A stretch of DNA of 64,000 bases, taken from NCBI RefSeq assembly GCF_001514215.1, contig NZ_KQ948852.1, positions 522,042-586,041 on the forward strand, read 5' to 3'. Every line of letters starts with the position of its first letter. Within the stretch, counting starts at the first letter, position 1. Under the pieces are notes generated by a model that searched no databases, had not been told where the DNA came from, and saw only the letters and a program-made list of their open reading frames with translations. Shown here piece by piece: positions 1 to 7,782 of the stretch. The position numbers and the translations under genes are program-made. This stretch comes from Streptomyces bungoensis (GTDB taxonomy: Bacteria > Actinomycetota > Actinomycetes > Streptomycetales > Streptomycetaceae).

Positions 1-690
1 GCGGCCGGTGTAGCCGCCCGCCTTCAGGTGGTGCAGGACCGCCCGGCCCACGGAGCCGGGCTTCCGTCCGGCGCCGGCGACGGCGACGGCGCCCGGGCGC
101 AGCAGGGGCGTGAGGCTGGTGACGTCGGCGGCGCGGCCGCGGGCCTCCACGGCGGTCAGGTAGGCGTCGTCCGCGTCGAGGCGGATGGTCAGGCGCACCT
201 CGGCGCCCTCGAAGCGGCGGGCGGTGCGCAGGCCGAGGTCGGCGAAGAGCCGGAGGACCTCGCGGTTCTCGCTGAGCGCGTCGGCGGTGAAGGTCGTGAC
301 CCCCTCGGCCCGGGCGGCGGAGACCAGGTGCTCCACGAGCAGGGTGCCGACCCCGCGGTGGTGCCGTCCGTCGCAGACGGCGATGGACATCTCGGCCTCG
401 TCCCCGGCGCCGCCGGTGTCGTACTCGGCGACGCCGACCACCTGGCCGCGGGTCTCGGCCAGCAGCGCCCGGTAGCCCGGGTGTGCGGGGGCGCAGGCCC
501 GGTCGGCGGCGAGCCGGGCGGAGTTCGGGCTGAGGGAGAAGAACCGGAAGCGCAGGTTGTCCGGGCACATCTCCTCGTACAGCCCCTGCAGCCGGTCGTG
601 GTCGGCCGGGGTCACGGTACGGATGCGGACGGTGGTGCCGTCCGCGAGCAGGGCGTGGACGGGGGTGCGGTCGAGCGTGTCTTCCGGCAT
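1..690 (-). CDS. GNAT acetyltransferase fused to NDP-forming acyl-CoA synthetase (partial, N-terminal 230 codons)
   Basis: The reading frame is open from the ATG at 690 to the left edge, so the C-terminal part is outside the window. Residues about 15-185 form a GNAT fold (acetyl-CoA binding loop near [13 protein letters not shown]). The last visible residues ([20 protein letters not shown]) match the CoA/nucleotide-binding start of an NDP-forming acyl-CoA synthetase domain. This GNAT-plus-synthetase architecture is that of actinobacterial protein lysine acetyltransferases (Pat/PatA type), which modify enzymes such as acetyl-CoA synthetase. A strong ribosome site (GGAGGAG) lies 7 nt before the ATG. 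It is divergent from the DUF1801 gene and sits beside universal stress genes, with a weak DevR-like box upstream. The architecture is clear; the substrate is inferred. Confidence 0.85.
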   Translation of the reverse strand, partial: MPEDTLDRTPVHALLADGTTVRIRTVTPADHDRLQGLYEEMCPDNLRFRFFSLSPNSARLAADRACAPAHPGYRALLAETRGQVVGVAEYDTGGAGDEAEMSIAVCDGRHHRGVGTLLVEHLVSAARAEGVTTFTADALSENREVLRLFADLGLRTARRFEGAEVRLTIRLDADDAYLTAVEARGRAADVTSLTPLLRPGAVAVAGAGRKPGSVGRAVLHHLKAGGYTGR

Positions 691-752
691 CACGGATCTC
701 CTCCAGGCCTGTCGATGCTCCGAGCATCCAGCGGGCCGGAGGACCGTCCCAG

Positions 753-788
753 GGGCTGTCCGGGGCCGAGTCCAGGGCCGGTGGTCCC
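753..788. promoter_or_regulatory. Candidate DevR/OsdR-type boxes in the divergent intergenic region
   Basis: Positions 775-788 read GGGCC-GGTG-GTCCC, the same 5-4-5 palindrome found at four other places in this island. Positions 753-766 hold a degenerate copy (minus strand GCCCC-GGAC-AGCCC, 11 of 14 matches to the best box). It ends 23 nt before a minus-strand GATGCT (724-729), the spacing seen at the better sites. On the plus side a TAGCAT at 858-863 is a possible -10 for the DUF1801 gene, and a further palindrome, ACTGATCAGT, lies at 817-826. Assignment to a regulator is inference. Confidence 0.4.
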
Positions 789-907
789 TTACCGGCGGGA
801 ACTGTGCGGGGAGGGGACTGATCAGTTTTGGAGAAGCCGGGCGGGCCCGCGGCCCCCTAGCATCGGAGGCGTCCCGAAGCGGGGGCACCGGACGGACGGA
901 GGCTGGG

Positions 908-1333
908 ATGAGCGACACGGAGTTCACGGTCGAGGAGCGCGCCGCGATGAAGGAGCGCGCCCGGGAGACCAAGGCGGCGCGCCGCGGCGCCGGCAAGGCG
1001 GACGCCACCGGCGAGGTGCTCGCCAAGATCGCCGAGATGGAGCCGGGCGACCGGGCCCTGGCCGAGCGGGTGCACGCCCTGGTCACGGCCGCGGCGCCCG
1101 AACTCGCGCCGAAGCTGTGGTACGGGATGCCGGCGTACGCGAAGAACGGCAAGATCGTCTGCTTCTTCCAGTGCTCCGCGAAGTTCAAGGCCCGCTACTC
1201 CACCCTCGGCTTCAGCGACCAGGCGCGGCTGGACGACGGCGCGATGTGGCCGGCCGCCTACGCGCTGACCGACGAGCTGACGGCGGGCGACGAGGCGCGC
1301 GTCTCCGAGCTGGTGAAGCGGGCGGTGGGCTGA
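908..1333 (+). CDS. DUF1801 (YdhG-like) family protein
   Basis: A 141-residue soluble protein with an alpha-helical charged N-terminus (about residues 1-40) followed by the compact DUF1801 fold (recognisable segment [19 protein letters not shown]). The ATG at 908 is preceded by GGACGGAGG at suitable spacing; an upstream extension would run through the promoter region. Members of this family are small proteins of uncertain function, some related to the B. subtilis frataxin-like iron chaperone Fra/YdhG. It is divergent from the acetyltransferase and ends 30 nt before the convergent stress gene. The family call is firm; no function can be read from the sequence. Confidence 0.85.
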   Translation: MSDTEFTVEERAAMKERARETKAARRGAGKADATGEVLAKIAEMEPGDRALAERVHALVTAAAPELAPKLWYGMPAYAKNGKIVCFFQCSAKFKARYSTLGFSDQARLDDGAMWPAAYALTDELTAGDEARVSELVKRAVG

Positions 1334-1363
1334 CCCCGCCGCGCGGGCGGCGGGGTCGGCGGG

Positions 1364-2212
1364 TCACTCGGCCTGCTCCGGTACGACGGCGACGGGGCAG
1401 CCGGCCTGGTGCAGCACCGCGTGGGCGACCCGGCCGAGCTGGAGGCCGAAGTGGCCCTCGCGGCGCCGGGCGCCGACGACGAGCAGGCCGGCACCGGCCG
1501 CGGCGCCGGGCAGCACCCGCCGGGCGGGCCCCTCGACGGTACGCCGGCGCACCTCGATGCCGGCCGGGACGTCCCGCAGGGCGGCGTCCAGCTCCCGGGC
1601 CGCCCGTTCCTCGTGCCGCTGGACCGGTTGGGTGTCGTGCGCGGGCCGGCGCCAGGCGCGGACGGCCTCCACCGGCACGCCCCGGCGCCGCGCCTCCTCG
1701 GCGGCGAAGCGCACGGCCGCGGTCTCCCCGGGCCGGTCGCCGACGCCGACGACGACGGGGCGCTCCCCTGGGCTGACCCGGTTGTCGTGGCCGCCCCGCA
1801 GCACGATCACCGGGCAGTGGGCGTGGCCGGCCACGGTGACGCTGACGGAGCCGAGGACGGCCTCGGTGAGGCTGCTGCGGCCGCGCGAGCCCAGGACCAC
1901 GGCGGCGGCGGTGCGGCTCTCGCGCACCAGCGCGTACTCGGGTTCCTCGGGGAGCACGTCGGTGACGGTCTTCACGTCCGGCCGGCGCTCGTGCGCCCGG
2001 CGGGCGGCGGCCTCGACGATGTCCTCGGCACGCACCTCCTCGGAGGGCCTGCCGACGGCGTCGGCGAGCCCGGTGCCCTCGTAGCGTTCCCACAGCGAGG
2101 CGTACACCACGCGCAGCGGCAGCCCGCGCAGGGCGGCCTCGTCGGCCGCCCAGTCGACGGCGCGCAGGCTGGGCTCCGAACCGTCGACGCCGACGACCAG
2201 GGGCAGTTCCAT
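1364..2212 (-). CDS. Tandem-domain universal stress protein (UspA family)
   Basis: 282 residues with two Usp domains. The first begins VVGVDGSEPS and carries the ATP-binding signature LGSRGRSSLTEAVLGSVS near residues 125-142. The second begins VVVGVGDRPGETAA and ends with a looser version of the same loop (VVGARRREG...GRVAHAVLHQ). Nucleotide-binding Usp proteins are cytoplasmic and accumulate in growth arrest and hypoxia. The ATG at 2212 follows the stop of the alcohol dehydrogenase by 5 nt, with the GAGG of that stop acting as ribosome site, so it is translated as the last gene of a usp-adh-usp operon transcribed leftward from about 4200. Confidence 0.92.
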   Translation of the reverse strand: MELPLVVGVDGSEPSLRAVDWAADEAALRGLPLRVVYASLWERYEGTGLADAVGRPSEEVRAEDIVEAAARRAHERRPDVKTVTDVLPEEPEYALVRESRTAAAVVLGSRGRSSLTEAVLGSVSVTVAGHAHCPVIVLRGGHDNRVSPGERPVVVGVGDRPGETAAVRFAAEEARRRGVPVEAVRAWRRPAHDTQPVQRHEERAARELDAALRDVPAGIEVRRRTVEGPARRVLPGAAAGAGLLVVGARRREGHFGLQLGRVAHAVLHQAGCPVAVVPEQAE

Positions 2213-2217
2213 CGTCC

Positions 2218-3240
2218 TCACCGTCCCGTCTCCAGGTCGAACACCAGCCGGGCCTTGACCTCGCCGCGCAGCACCTCGTCGATGGACTCGTTCACCGAGG
2301 CGAGCGGCCGGGTCTCGTAGATGACCTTCGTCCGGCCGGCCGCGTGCAGCCGGAACACCTCGGCCAGGTCCTGCCGGGTGCCCACGATGGAGCCGATGAC
2401 CGACGTGCCGTTCAGGACGGTGTCGAAGATCGGCACCTGGATCGTGCCGTGGGCGGGCAGAGCGACCATGACGAGCTTGCCGCCGCGCCGCAGACCGGAG
2501 CCCACCGCCTCGAACGCGGCGGGGTTCACCGCCAGGGCGATCGCCGCGTGCGCGCCGCCGTGCTTCTTCAGCTCCGCCCCGACGTCCTGGGAACGGGCGT
2601 CGATGACGAGGTCGGCGCCCAGCTCCCGGGCCAGTTCCAGCTTGTCGTCGGTGACGTCGATGGCCGCCACCGTCGCACCGGCGATCTTGGCGTACTGCAC
2701 GGCCAGGTGGCCCAGGCCGCCGACCCCGGAGATCGCGACCAGCTGGGCGGGCCGGACGTCCGCGACCTTCAGCGCCTTGTACGTGGTCACCCCGGCACAG
2801 GTCAGCGGGGCCGCGTCGAACGGGCCGACGCCCTCGGGCACCGGCTGGGCGAAGTCGGCCCAGGCCAGCATCTTCTCCGCGTACCCGCCGTCGCAGCCGT
2901 ACCCGGTGTTGACCTGCTGCTCGCACAGGGTCTCCCAGCCGGACAGGCAGTGCTCGCACCGCCCGCAGGCCCGGCCGAGCCACGGCACGGCGACCCGCTG
3001 CCCCACGGCCAGGTGGGTGACGCCGTCGCCCAGCTTCTCGACCAGGCCGACGCCCTCGTGGCCGGGCACGAACGGCGGGTTCGGCTTGACGGGCCAGTCG
3101 CCGTGCGCGGCGTGGATGTCGGTGTGGCACAGCCCGGACGCCTCGACCCGGATGCGCACCTGGCCGGGGCCGGGCTCGGGGTCGGGGCGCTCCTCGATGA
3201 CCAGGGGCTCGCCGAGGGCTCGTACGACCGCTGCCTTCAT
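2218..3240 (-). CDS. adhP: Zinc-dependent alcohol dehydrogenase, AdhP-like
   Basis: A 340-residue medium-chain dehydrogenase that oxidises alcohols or reduces aldehydes with NAD. Catalytic zinc ligands are visible as Cys38 (GLCHTD), His61 with Glu62 (PGHEGVG) and Cys148 (PLTCAG). The structural zinc lobe has Cys92, Cys95, Cys98 and Cys106. The Rossmann motif GVGGLG lies at 172-177. Length is normal for the AdhP group. It is the middle gene of the usp-adh-usp operon, consistent with a fermentative or redox-balancing role when oxygen is short. The regulatory inference comes from the promoter box near 4240. Confidence 0.93.
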   Translation of the reverse strand: MKAAVVRALGEPLVIEERPDPEPGPGQVRIRVEASGLCHTDIHAAHGDWPVKPNPPFVPGHEGVGLVEKLGDGVTHLAVGQRVAVPWLGRACGRCEHCLSGWETLCEQQVNTGYGCDGGYAEKMLAWADFAQPVPEGVGPFDAAPLTCAGVTTYKALKVADVRPAQLVAISGVGGLGHLAVQYAKIAGATVAAIDVTDDKLELARELGADLVIDARSQDVGAELKKHGGAHAAIALAVNPAAFEAVGSGLRRGGKLVMVALPAHGTIQVPIFDTVLNGTSVIGSIVGTRQDLAEVFRLHAAGRTKVIYETRPLASVNESIDEVLRGEVKARLVFDLETGR

Positions 3241-3270
3241 GTCCTGTCCTCTCCTGGGGTGCCGGTGCGC

Positions 3271-4143
3271 TCAGTGGTGGGCGACGACGGCGACGGGCGC
3301 GGCGGCGTGGTGCAGCACGGCGTGGGCGACGGGGCCGATGTGGGCGCCGACGGCGGAGCGGCGCACGCGCCGGCCGACGACGACCAGGGAGGCCTCGCGG
3401 GAGGCGTCGATGAGCAGCAGCGAGGGGCTGCCGCAGCGGGACTCCGTGACGACCTCCACGTCGGGGTACTTCTCGCGCCAGGGGCCCAGCGTCTCGGCCA
3501 GTGCCTCGGCGTCGCTCTGCGCCACGATCTCGGTGACGTGCGGGTCGAGGACCGCGCCGTAGGCGTAGTACGCCGGCGGGTTCCAGCCGTGCACCACGTG
3601 CAGCGGCACCGAGCGGCGCGCGGCGGCCTCGAAGGCGAACGCGAGGGGCGCCGGGTCCGGCGTTCCGGTGTCCAGGCCGAGCAGAACGGGACCGGTGGCG
3701 CCGGGGACGTCCTCGGCCCGCTCGCCGGCGCGGACCAGCACGACGGGCCGTTCGGTCGCGGCGACGACCGCGAGGCCGACCGAGCCGACCAGGAAGCCGC
3801 CGATCCCGCCCAGGCCGCGCGAGCCGAGGACCAGCAGTTCGGCGTCCTCGGCGGCCTGCGCCAGGGCTTCGGCGGGGCGTCCGGTGAGCTGTTCGGTGAT
3901 CACCTCCACACCGGGGTGGCGCCGGCGCAGTTCCTCGGCGCGCTCCCGCGGGATCCGCTCGGTCCAGTGCTGGTGCGTCTCGGCACCCAGCAGCGGAGCC
4001 TCGGCCATGGGCGCCGGTACCGGCTCCCAGACCTGGACGAGCTTCACCGGCAGTCCGCGCGACAGCGCCTCGCGGGCCGCCCAGTCCGCGGCGGCGCGGC
4101 TCTCGGGGGAGCCGTCGAGACCGACCGTGATGGTGCGGGGCAT
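3271..4143 (-). CDS. Tandem-domain universal stress protein (UspA family)
   Basis: 290 residues with two Usp domains. The first begins TITVGLDGSPESRAA and has an intact nucleotide loop (GSRGLGGIGGFLVGSVG, about residues 101-117). The second begins VLLGLDTGTPDPAPL and has a degenerate loop (VVGRRVRRSAVGAHIGPVAH). The ATG at 4143 was chosen because AGGAGGT lies 8 nt upstream; an in-frame GTG at 4152 falls inside that ribosome site. It is the first gene of the usp-adh-usp operon. Its promoter (GACGCT at 4205-4210) lies 24 nt downstream of a DevR-like palindrome at 4235-4248. Confidence 0.92.
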   Translation of the reverse strand: MPRTITVGLDGSPESRAAADWAAREALSRGLPVKLVQVWEPVPAPMAEAPLLGAETHQHWTERIPRERAEELRRRHPGVEVITEQLTGRPAEALAQAAEDAELLVLGSRGLGGIGGFLVGSVGLAVVAATERPVVLVRAGERAEDVPGATGPVLLGLDTGTPDPAPLAFAFEAAARRSVPLHVVHGWNPPAYYAYGAVLDPHVTEIVAQSDAEALAETLGPWREKYPDVEVVTESRCGSPSLLLIDASREASLVVVGRRVRRSAVGAHIGPVAHAVLHHAAAPVAVVAHH

Positions 4144-4204
4144 CCTTTCCACCTCCTGTGTCGGGGGATCTCCGTCGGGGATCTCCGTCGGGTGATCCGG
4201 TAAC

Positions 4205-4248
4205 AGCGTCGGGTCCGCGGCGGCGGCGGGACAGGGGCCCGCCGGTCC
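4205..4248 (-). promoter_or_regulatory. DevR/OsdR-like box and -10 for the usp-adh-usp operon
   Basis: The palindrome GGGCC-CGCC-GGTCC at 4235-4248 is followed on the minus strand, after exactly 24 nt, by GACGCT (4205-4210), a plausible Streptomyces -10. The same spacing occurs at 4256-4299 and 8862-8905. It would place the box centre near -43, where DosR-family regulators commonly activate. This box is 21 bp (two helical turns) from the box serving the divergent gene. Confidence 0.6.
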
Positions 4249-4255
4249 TTCCGCG

Positions 4256-4299
4256 GGGACCTTGGGCCCCTGCTGCGGTCCCGTGCGCCGGCCCAGGCT
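4256..4299 (+). promoter_or_regulatory. DevR/OsdR-like box and -10 for the cNMP-binding gene
   Basis: Positions 4256-4269 read GGGAC-CTTG-GGCCC, close to the mycobacterial DosR box core GGGACT-N2-AGTCCC. CAGGCT at 4294-4299 follows after 24 nt and is a plausible -10. The predicted transcript would start near 4306, about 32 nt before the ATG. Confidence 0.6.
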
Positions 4300-4337
4300 G
4301 GAGGCAGGAGTTGGTACGCCCGACCAGGAGGCAGGCC

Positions 4338-4793
4338 ATGAACACCCCGAGCATGCCGCGCACGCTGCCCGCGGGGCACCGGCAGCAGCTCATGCGTCTC
4401 GCGCGGGAGGTGTCCTTCCCGCCGGGCACGCGGATCTTCGGCGAGGGGGCCCGCGCGGACCGGTTCTGGATCGTCCGCACCGGCTCGGTGGAGCTGGACA
4501 CGCGGGTGCCCGGCCGCCGCGCCGCCGTCGTCGAGACGGTGGGCCACAACGAACTCCTGGGCCTCTCCTGGCTGTTCGGGCCGCACGTGTGGCACATGGG
4601 CGCCACGGCGGTGACCCCGGTACGGGCCTGGGAGTTCGACGCCACGGCCGTCCGCTCGCTGTGCCGCGACGACCCGGAACTCGGCCGGGCCGTCACCCAG
4701 TGGGTCGGCGAGGTGCTCGCCCACCGGCTGCGCTCCACCCGGACCCGGCTGCTGGACCTCTACGCCCCCTACGGCGCCGGCAGCGCCGTGTGA
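4338..4793 (+). CDS. Cyclic-nucleotide-binding-domain protein without DNA-binding domain
   Basis: 151 residues made of a single cNMP-binding beta-roll (PGTRIFGEGARADRFWIVRTGSVEL near the start) plus a C-terminal helix (LAHRLRSTRTRLLDLY). There is no winged helix, so this is not a complete Crp/Fnr regulator. The canonical phosphate-binding arginine loop of cAMP receptors is not obvious (the region reads LGLSWLFGPHVWHMGAT), so the ligand may not be cAMP. AGGAGGCAGGCC precedes the ATG. It is followed after 27 nt by the CBS-BON gene, probably as one transcript from the promoter at 4294. Its role is unknown; stress-associated by context. Confidence 0.82.
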   Translation: MNTPSMPRTLPAGHRQQLMRLAREVSFPPGTRIFGEGARADRFWIVRTGSVELDTRVPGRRAAVVETVGHNELLGLSWLFGPHVWHMGATAVTPVRAWEFDATAVRSLCRDDPELGRAVTQWVGEVLAHRLRSTRTRLLDLYAPYGAGSAV

Positions 4794-4820
4794 GCGGGGC
4801 GACCCGACGAAGGAGTCATC

Positions 4821-5507
4821 ATGCACGCCACCCCGTACGTCGTCAGTGACGTCATGTCCCACACGGTCGCCGCCGTCGGCCGCCGGGCCCCCTTCAAGGA
4901 GATCGTGCAGTTGATGCAGGACTGGAAGGTCAGCGCCCTGCCCGTCCTGGAGGGCGAGGGCCGGGTGGTCGGCGTCGTCTCCGAGGCCGACCTGCTGCCC
5001 AAGGAGGAGTTCCGCGACAGCGACCCCGACCGGGCCACGCAGGCGCACCGGCTCGGCGACCTCGCCAAGGCCGGCGGGCTGACCGCCGGGGACCTGATGA
5101 CCTCCCCGGCCCTCACCGTCCGCGCGGACGCCACTCTCGCCCAGGCCGCCCGCACCATGGCGCACGCCAAGGTGAAGCGGCTGCCCGTGGTCGACGAGGT
5201 CGGCATGCTGCAGGGCGTCGTCAGCCGCACGGACCTGCTGAAGGTGTTCCTGCGGGACGACGAGGACATCGCCGAGGAGGTCCGGAAGGACGTCGTCACG
5301 CCACTCTTCCCGGGAGCCGCGTCCGCGCTGCGGGTGGAGGTGGTGGACGGCGTCGTCAGGATCGGCGGCCGGGTGCGGGACACCTCGCTGGTTCCGGTGG
5401 CCGCGCGCCTGGTCCGGGCCGTCGAGGGCGTGGTCGACGTGGAGTTCGACCTGACACGCGCCGAGGGCCCGACCGCGTCCACGCTCGGCCCGGCCCACCG
5501 GGCCTGA
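4821..5507 (+). CDS. CBS-pair plus BON domain protein (hypoxic-response type)
   Basis: 228 residues. Two CBS motifs occupy about 1-65 (DVMSHTVAAVG...VVGVVSEADLLP) and 95-150 (DLMTSPALTVRAD...LQGVVSRTDLLKVF). A BON domain follows from about 155 to 215 (VRIGGRVRDTSLVPVAARLV). CBS pairs bind adenine nucleotides; BON domains bind membranes or proteins. Short CBS proteins such as hypoxic response protein 1 belong to the mycobacterial DosR regulon, which fits this island. It is 27 nt downstream of the cNMP-binding gene. Biochemical function is not readable from sequence. Confidence 0.9.
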   Translation: MHATPYVVSDVMSHTVAAVGRRAPFKEIVQLMQDWKVSALPVLEGEGRVVGVVSEADLLPKEEFRDSDPDRATQAHRLGDLAKAGGLTAGDLMTSPALTVRADATLAQAARTMAHAKVKRLPVVDEVGMLQGVVSRTDLLKVFLRDDEDIAEEVRKDVVTPLFPGAASALRVEVVDGVVRIGGRVRDTSLVPVAARLVRAVEGVVDVEFDLTRAEGPTASTLGPAHRA

Positions 5508-5868
5508 GCGCAGGGTCCCGCGGGCCGCCCGCCAGGTCCGCCGCTGGGCCCCGCCCGGGTGCCGGGTTTCGCTCGGCCAGGTCGCGCGGGCCGTCCCCGC
5601 ACGCCGTCGCACGGGACGCCGAGCAGGTGCCGGGTCCCGGCGAGCGCGGCCGCGCTCCGCCACCGGGGTGCCGGGCAGCGCCACGTCGGTGGCGGCCGGC
5701 CGGAACCGGTGCGGGGTGGTGCGGTCACAGGTGCCCCGTACACCTGGAACGCGCCGTGCCGGCTGCCCCGGCGCTCGGGGGCGGCGGGGGCGGCGGGGGC
5801 GGCGAGGGCGCGACCACCGGTGGCGGACTCGGGTGCCGGCGCGGGCGGTTGCCCGCCGGTGCGCAAGC
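5508..5868. other. Intergenic region between convergent genes, no gene recognised
   Basis: 361 bp of very GC-rich DNA. It contains three copies of GGTGCCGGG (near 5561, 5626 and 5669) and a run of GGCGGGGGC repeats around 5770-5815, but no perfect hairpin that I would call a terminator. Long open frames cross it, but none has a ribosome site or a recognisable protein motif. Confidence 0.5.
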
Positions 5869-6555
5869 TCAGCCGCGGCCTTCGTGCCGCTGGCGGTCCT
5901 GGACCTGGGTGGCGATGACGGCCGCCTGGATGCGGCGCTCCACGCCGAGCTTGGCGAGCAGACGGGAGATGTGGTTCTTCACCGTCTTCTCGGCCAGGTA
6001 CAGCCGCTGCCCGATCTGGCGGTTGGTCAGCCCCTCGCCGATCAGCGCCAGGATCTCCCGCTCCCGGTCGGTCAGGCCCGGCAGGCCGTCCGGCTCCTCC
6101 TCCTTCTGCTGACCGCCGCGCAGCCGGGCCATCAGCTTGGTGGTGGCGCTGGCGTCCAGCAGCGACTGGCCCGCGGCCACCGTGCGCACGGCCGACACCA
6201 GGTCCGAGCCCTGGATCTGCTTCAGCACATACCCGGAGGCTCCCGCCATGATCGAGTCCAGCAGGGCCTCCTCGTCGTCGAAGGAGGTCAGCATCAGACA
6301 CGCCAGCTCCGGCATCCGCGAGCGCAGCTCCCGGCACACCGTCACACCGTCGCCGTCGGGCAGCCGGACGTCCAGCACGGCCACCTGCGGACGCAGCGCC
6401 GGCACCCGGACCAGGGCCTGCTCCACCGTGCCGGCCTCGCCGATCACGTCGATGTCGGGTTCGTCGTTCAGCAGGTCGCGCACCCCACGCCGTACCACCT
6501 CGTGGTCGTCCAGCAGGAAGACCCGGATCGGGCTGCCCGGCTCGCCGTCCGCCAT
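5869..6555 (-). CDS. NarL/LuxR-family response regulator, DevR/DosR/OsdR-like
   Basis: 228 residues. The receiver domain (about 10-125) has acidic pocket Asp16/Asp17, phospho-acceptor Asp62 (VLDVRLPD) and Lys112. After a linker the HTH domain (about 160-212) contains [20 protein letters not shown] and [12 protein letters not shown], strikingly like DosR of Mycobacterium and OsdR of S. coelicolor. The ATG at 6555 has GAGGAGC upstream; starting further out would add an unrelated tail. DosR-type regulators activate dormancy genes in hypoxia or nitric oxide stress. The surrounding genes and palindromes look like its regulon. No partner histidine kinase is present in the window. Confidence 0.9.
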   Translation of the reverse strand: MADGEPGSPIRVFLLDDHEVVRRGVRDLLNDEPDIDVIGEAGTVEQALVRVPALRPQVAVLDVRLPDGDGVTVCRELRSRMPELACLMLTSFDDEEALLDSIMAGASGYVLKQIQGSDLVSAVRTVAAGQSLLDASATTKLMARLRGGQQKEEEPDGLPGLTDREREILALIGEGLTNRQIGQRLYLAEKTVKNHISRLLAKLGVERRIQAAVIATQVQDRQRHEGRG

Positions 6556-6641
6556 TGACTGCTCCTCGCTCGTCGTTTCCGTGCCGATGTCCACCTCATG
6601 CCCCGGGGACCGGCCCGCCTAGCGTGATCCTTCCTCCATCC

Positions 6642-6724
6642 GGGCCGGACGGCCAGGGCCGGACGGCCCTGTTTGGGTCAAGGGCCGAACGGCCCTGGCG
6701 CGCGGAGCGCCGGTGCCGTACCAA
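6642..6724. promoter_or_regulatory. Cluster of three DevR/OsdR-like boxes with promoter for the PPOX gene
   Basis: Three palindromes follow each other: 6642-6655 (GGGCC-GGAC-GGCCA), 6656-6669 (GGGCC-GGAC-GGCCC) and 6682-6695 (GGGCC-GAAC-GGCCC). The last is a near-perfect AGGGCCGAACGGCCCT at 6681-6696. TACCAA at 6719-6724 lies 23 nt after the third box and is a plausible -10 for the rightward gene. On the minus strand CACGCT (6621-6626) could serve the regulator gene, suggesting autoregulation, but its distances to the boxes (15 and 29 nt) do not fit the 24-nt rule. Confidence 0.6.
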
Positions 6725-6828
6725 TGAACGGTGGGTCCCCTGGTCCTTCCCGATCCGAGCGGGCCCGTTCCGTTGTCAGTGCATCAGGAAGCGCGCCAGT
6801 GACAGTCGAGCCGCACGGAAGCCGCCCC

Positions 6829-7302
6829 ATGACCGCCGCCATCTCCGACACCTCCGAGCCCTCACCGGCCGGGCCGCGCCGGAGCGTCGAGCTGGACAGC
6901 GACGAAGCCCTGCGACTGCTGGGCAGCGTGTCCCTCGGGCGGATCGTCTTCACCCGCCACGCGCTGCCGACCGTCCGCCCGGTCAACCACGTCCTGGACG
7001 ACGGCGAGATCGTGATCCGCACCCACGAGGGAGCGGCCCTGACCGCGCGCGCCGGGCAGGCCGACGGCCAGGGCGTCGTGGTGGCGTACGAGGCCGACTG
7101 CATCGACCCCGACACGCACCTCGGCTGGAGCGTGGTGGTGACCGGCTACGCCCGCCTGGTGACCGACGCCGGGGAACTGGCCCGGTACGAGAAGCTGCTC
7201 AGCCCCTGGGTGAACCGGACCATGGACTACGCGGTGCGCATCCGCCCCGACCTGGTCACCGGCGTACGGCTCACCGCGGCCGAGCGGCCCGACGGCGCCT
7301 GA
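6829..7302 (+). CDS. Pyridoxamine 5'-phosphate oxidase-fold (FMN/F420-binding split barrel) protein
   Basis: 157 residues with the split-barrel signature of small Streptomyces PPOX-like proteins: LGSVSLGRIVFTRHALPTVRPVNH near residues 30-53, then ALTARAGQADGQGVVVAYEAD and WSVVVTGYARLV. Such proteins bind flavin or F420 and several are hypoxia-induced. The ATG at 6829 is preceded by a modest GGAAG; an in-frame GTG at 6799 with AGGAAG is an alternative start. It lies downstream of the triple DevR-like box, divergent from the regulator. Substrate unknown. Confidence 0.85.
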   Translation: MTAAISDTSEPSPAGPRRSVELDSDEALRLLGSVSLGRIVFTRHALPTVRPVNHVLDDGEIVIRTHEGAALTARAGQADGQGVVVAYEADCIDPDTHLGWSVVVTGYARLVTDAGELARYEKLLSPWVNRTMDYAVRIRPDLVTGVRLTAAERPDGA

Positions 7303-7338
7303 CCGCGACCGCGCCTGACCGCGGTCGCGCACGGCTGC

Positions 7339-7779
7339 TCAGGCCGAGGCGTGCAGGCCGTACCTCGTGCGGCCGCCCACCAGTTCACGCCCGCTGACCA
7401 GCTCCGGCTCGATGCGCACGAACACCTCCTCCCGGGAGGGCACCGGTGAGGCCGGGGCGGTTCGCTCCAGGCGCGCCGCCTCGGCCCGGTCCGTCACCAC
7501 CGCGGCCCGCCCCGTGACGAGGACGCTCCAGCCGGAGCGGGCGGCCGCGTCGACCGCGTCCGCCTCGAAGGCGACCACCACGCCGTCGAGGGCGCGGGCC
7601 AGCTCCGAGGCCGCCGCGATGCGCAGCAGCACCGCCCCGTCGCCGTCCACGCCGAACTCGACCGGCACGACCGCGGGCAGGGCCTGGCGGGTGTGCACGA
7701 TCCGGCCGATCGGCGCCGTCGCCAGCAGACGCAGGCACTCGGGCCGGCCGAGCTCGCGGGAACCGTCGTCGGAGTCCAT
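7339..7779 (-). CDS. Pyridoxamine 5'-phosphate oxidase-fold protein
   Basis: 146 residues, a paralogue of the preceding PPOX-fold protein but transcribed leftward. Shared segments are CLRLLATAPIGRIVHTRQALP, LARALDGVVVAFEADAVD and WSVLVTGRAAVV. It starts 4 nt after the stop of the Acg-like nitroreductase gene, so the two form an operon from the promoter near 8862. It ends 37 nt from the convergent paralogue. A flavin- or F420-dependent role in redox stress is inferred from family and context. Confidence 0.85.
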   Translation of the reverse strand: MDSDDGSRELGRPECLRLLATAPIGRIVHTRQALPAVVPVEFGVDGDGAVLLRIAAASELARALDGVVVAFEADAVDAAARSGWSVLVTGRAAVVTDRAEAARLERTAPASPVPSREEVFVRIEPELVSGRELVGGRTRYGLHASA

Positions 7780-7782
7780 GCG

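Noticed and set aside
5508..5868. Possible gene or pseudogene between the CBS-BON gene and the response regulator
   Set aside because: Open frames exist, but no start with ribosome site and no recognisable motif; left as intergenic.
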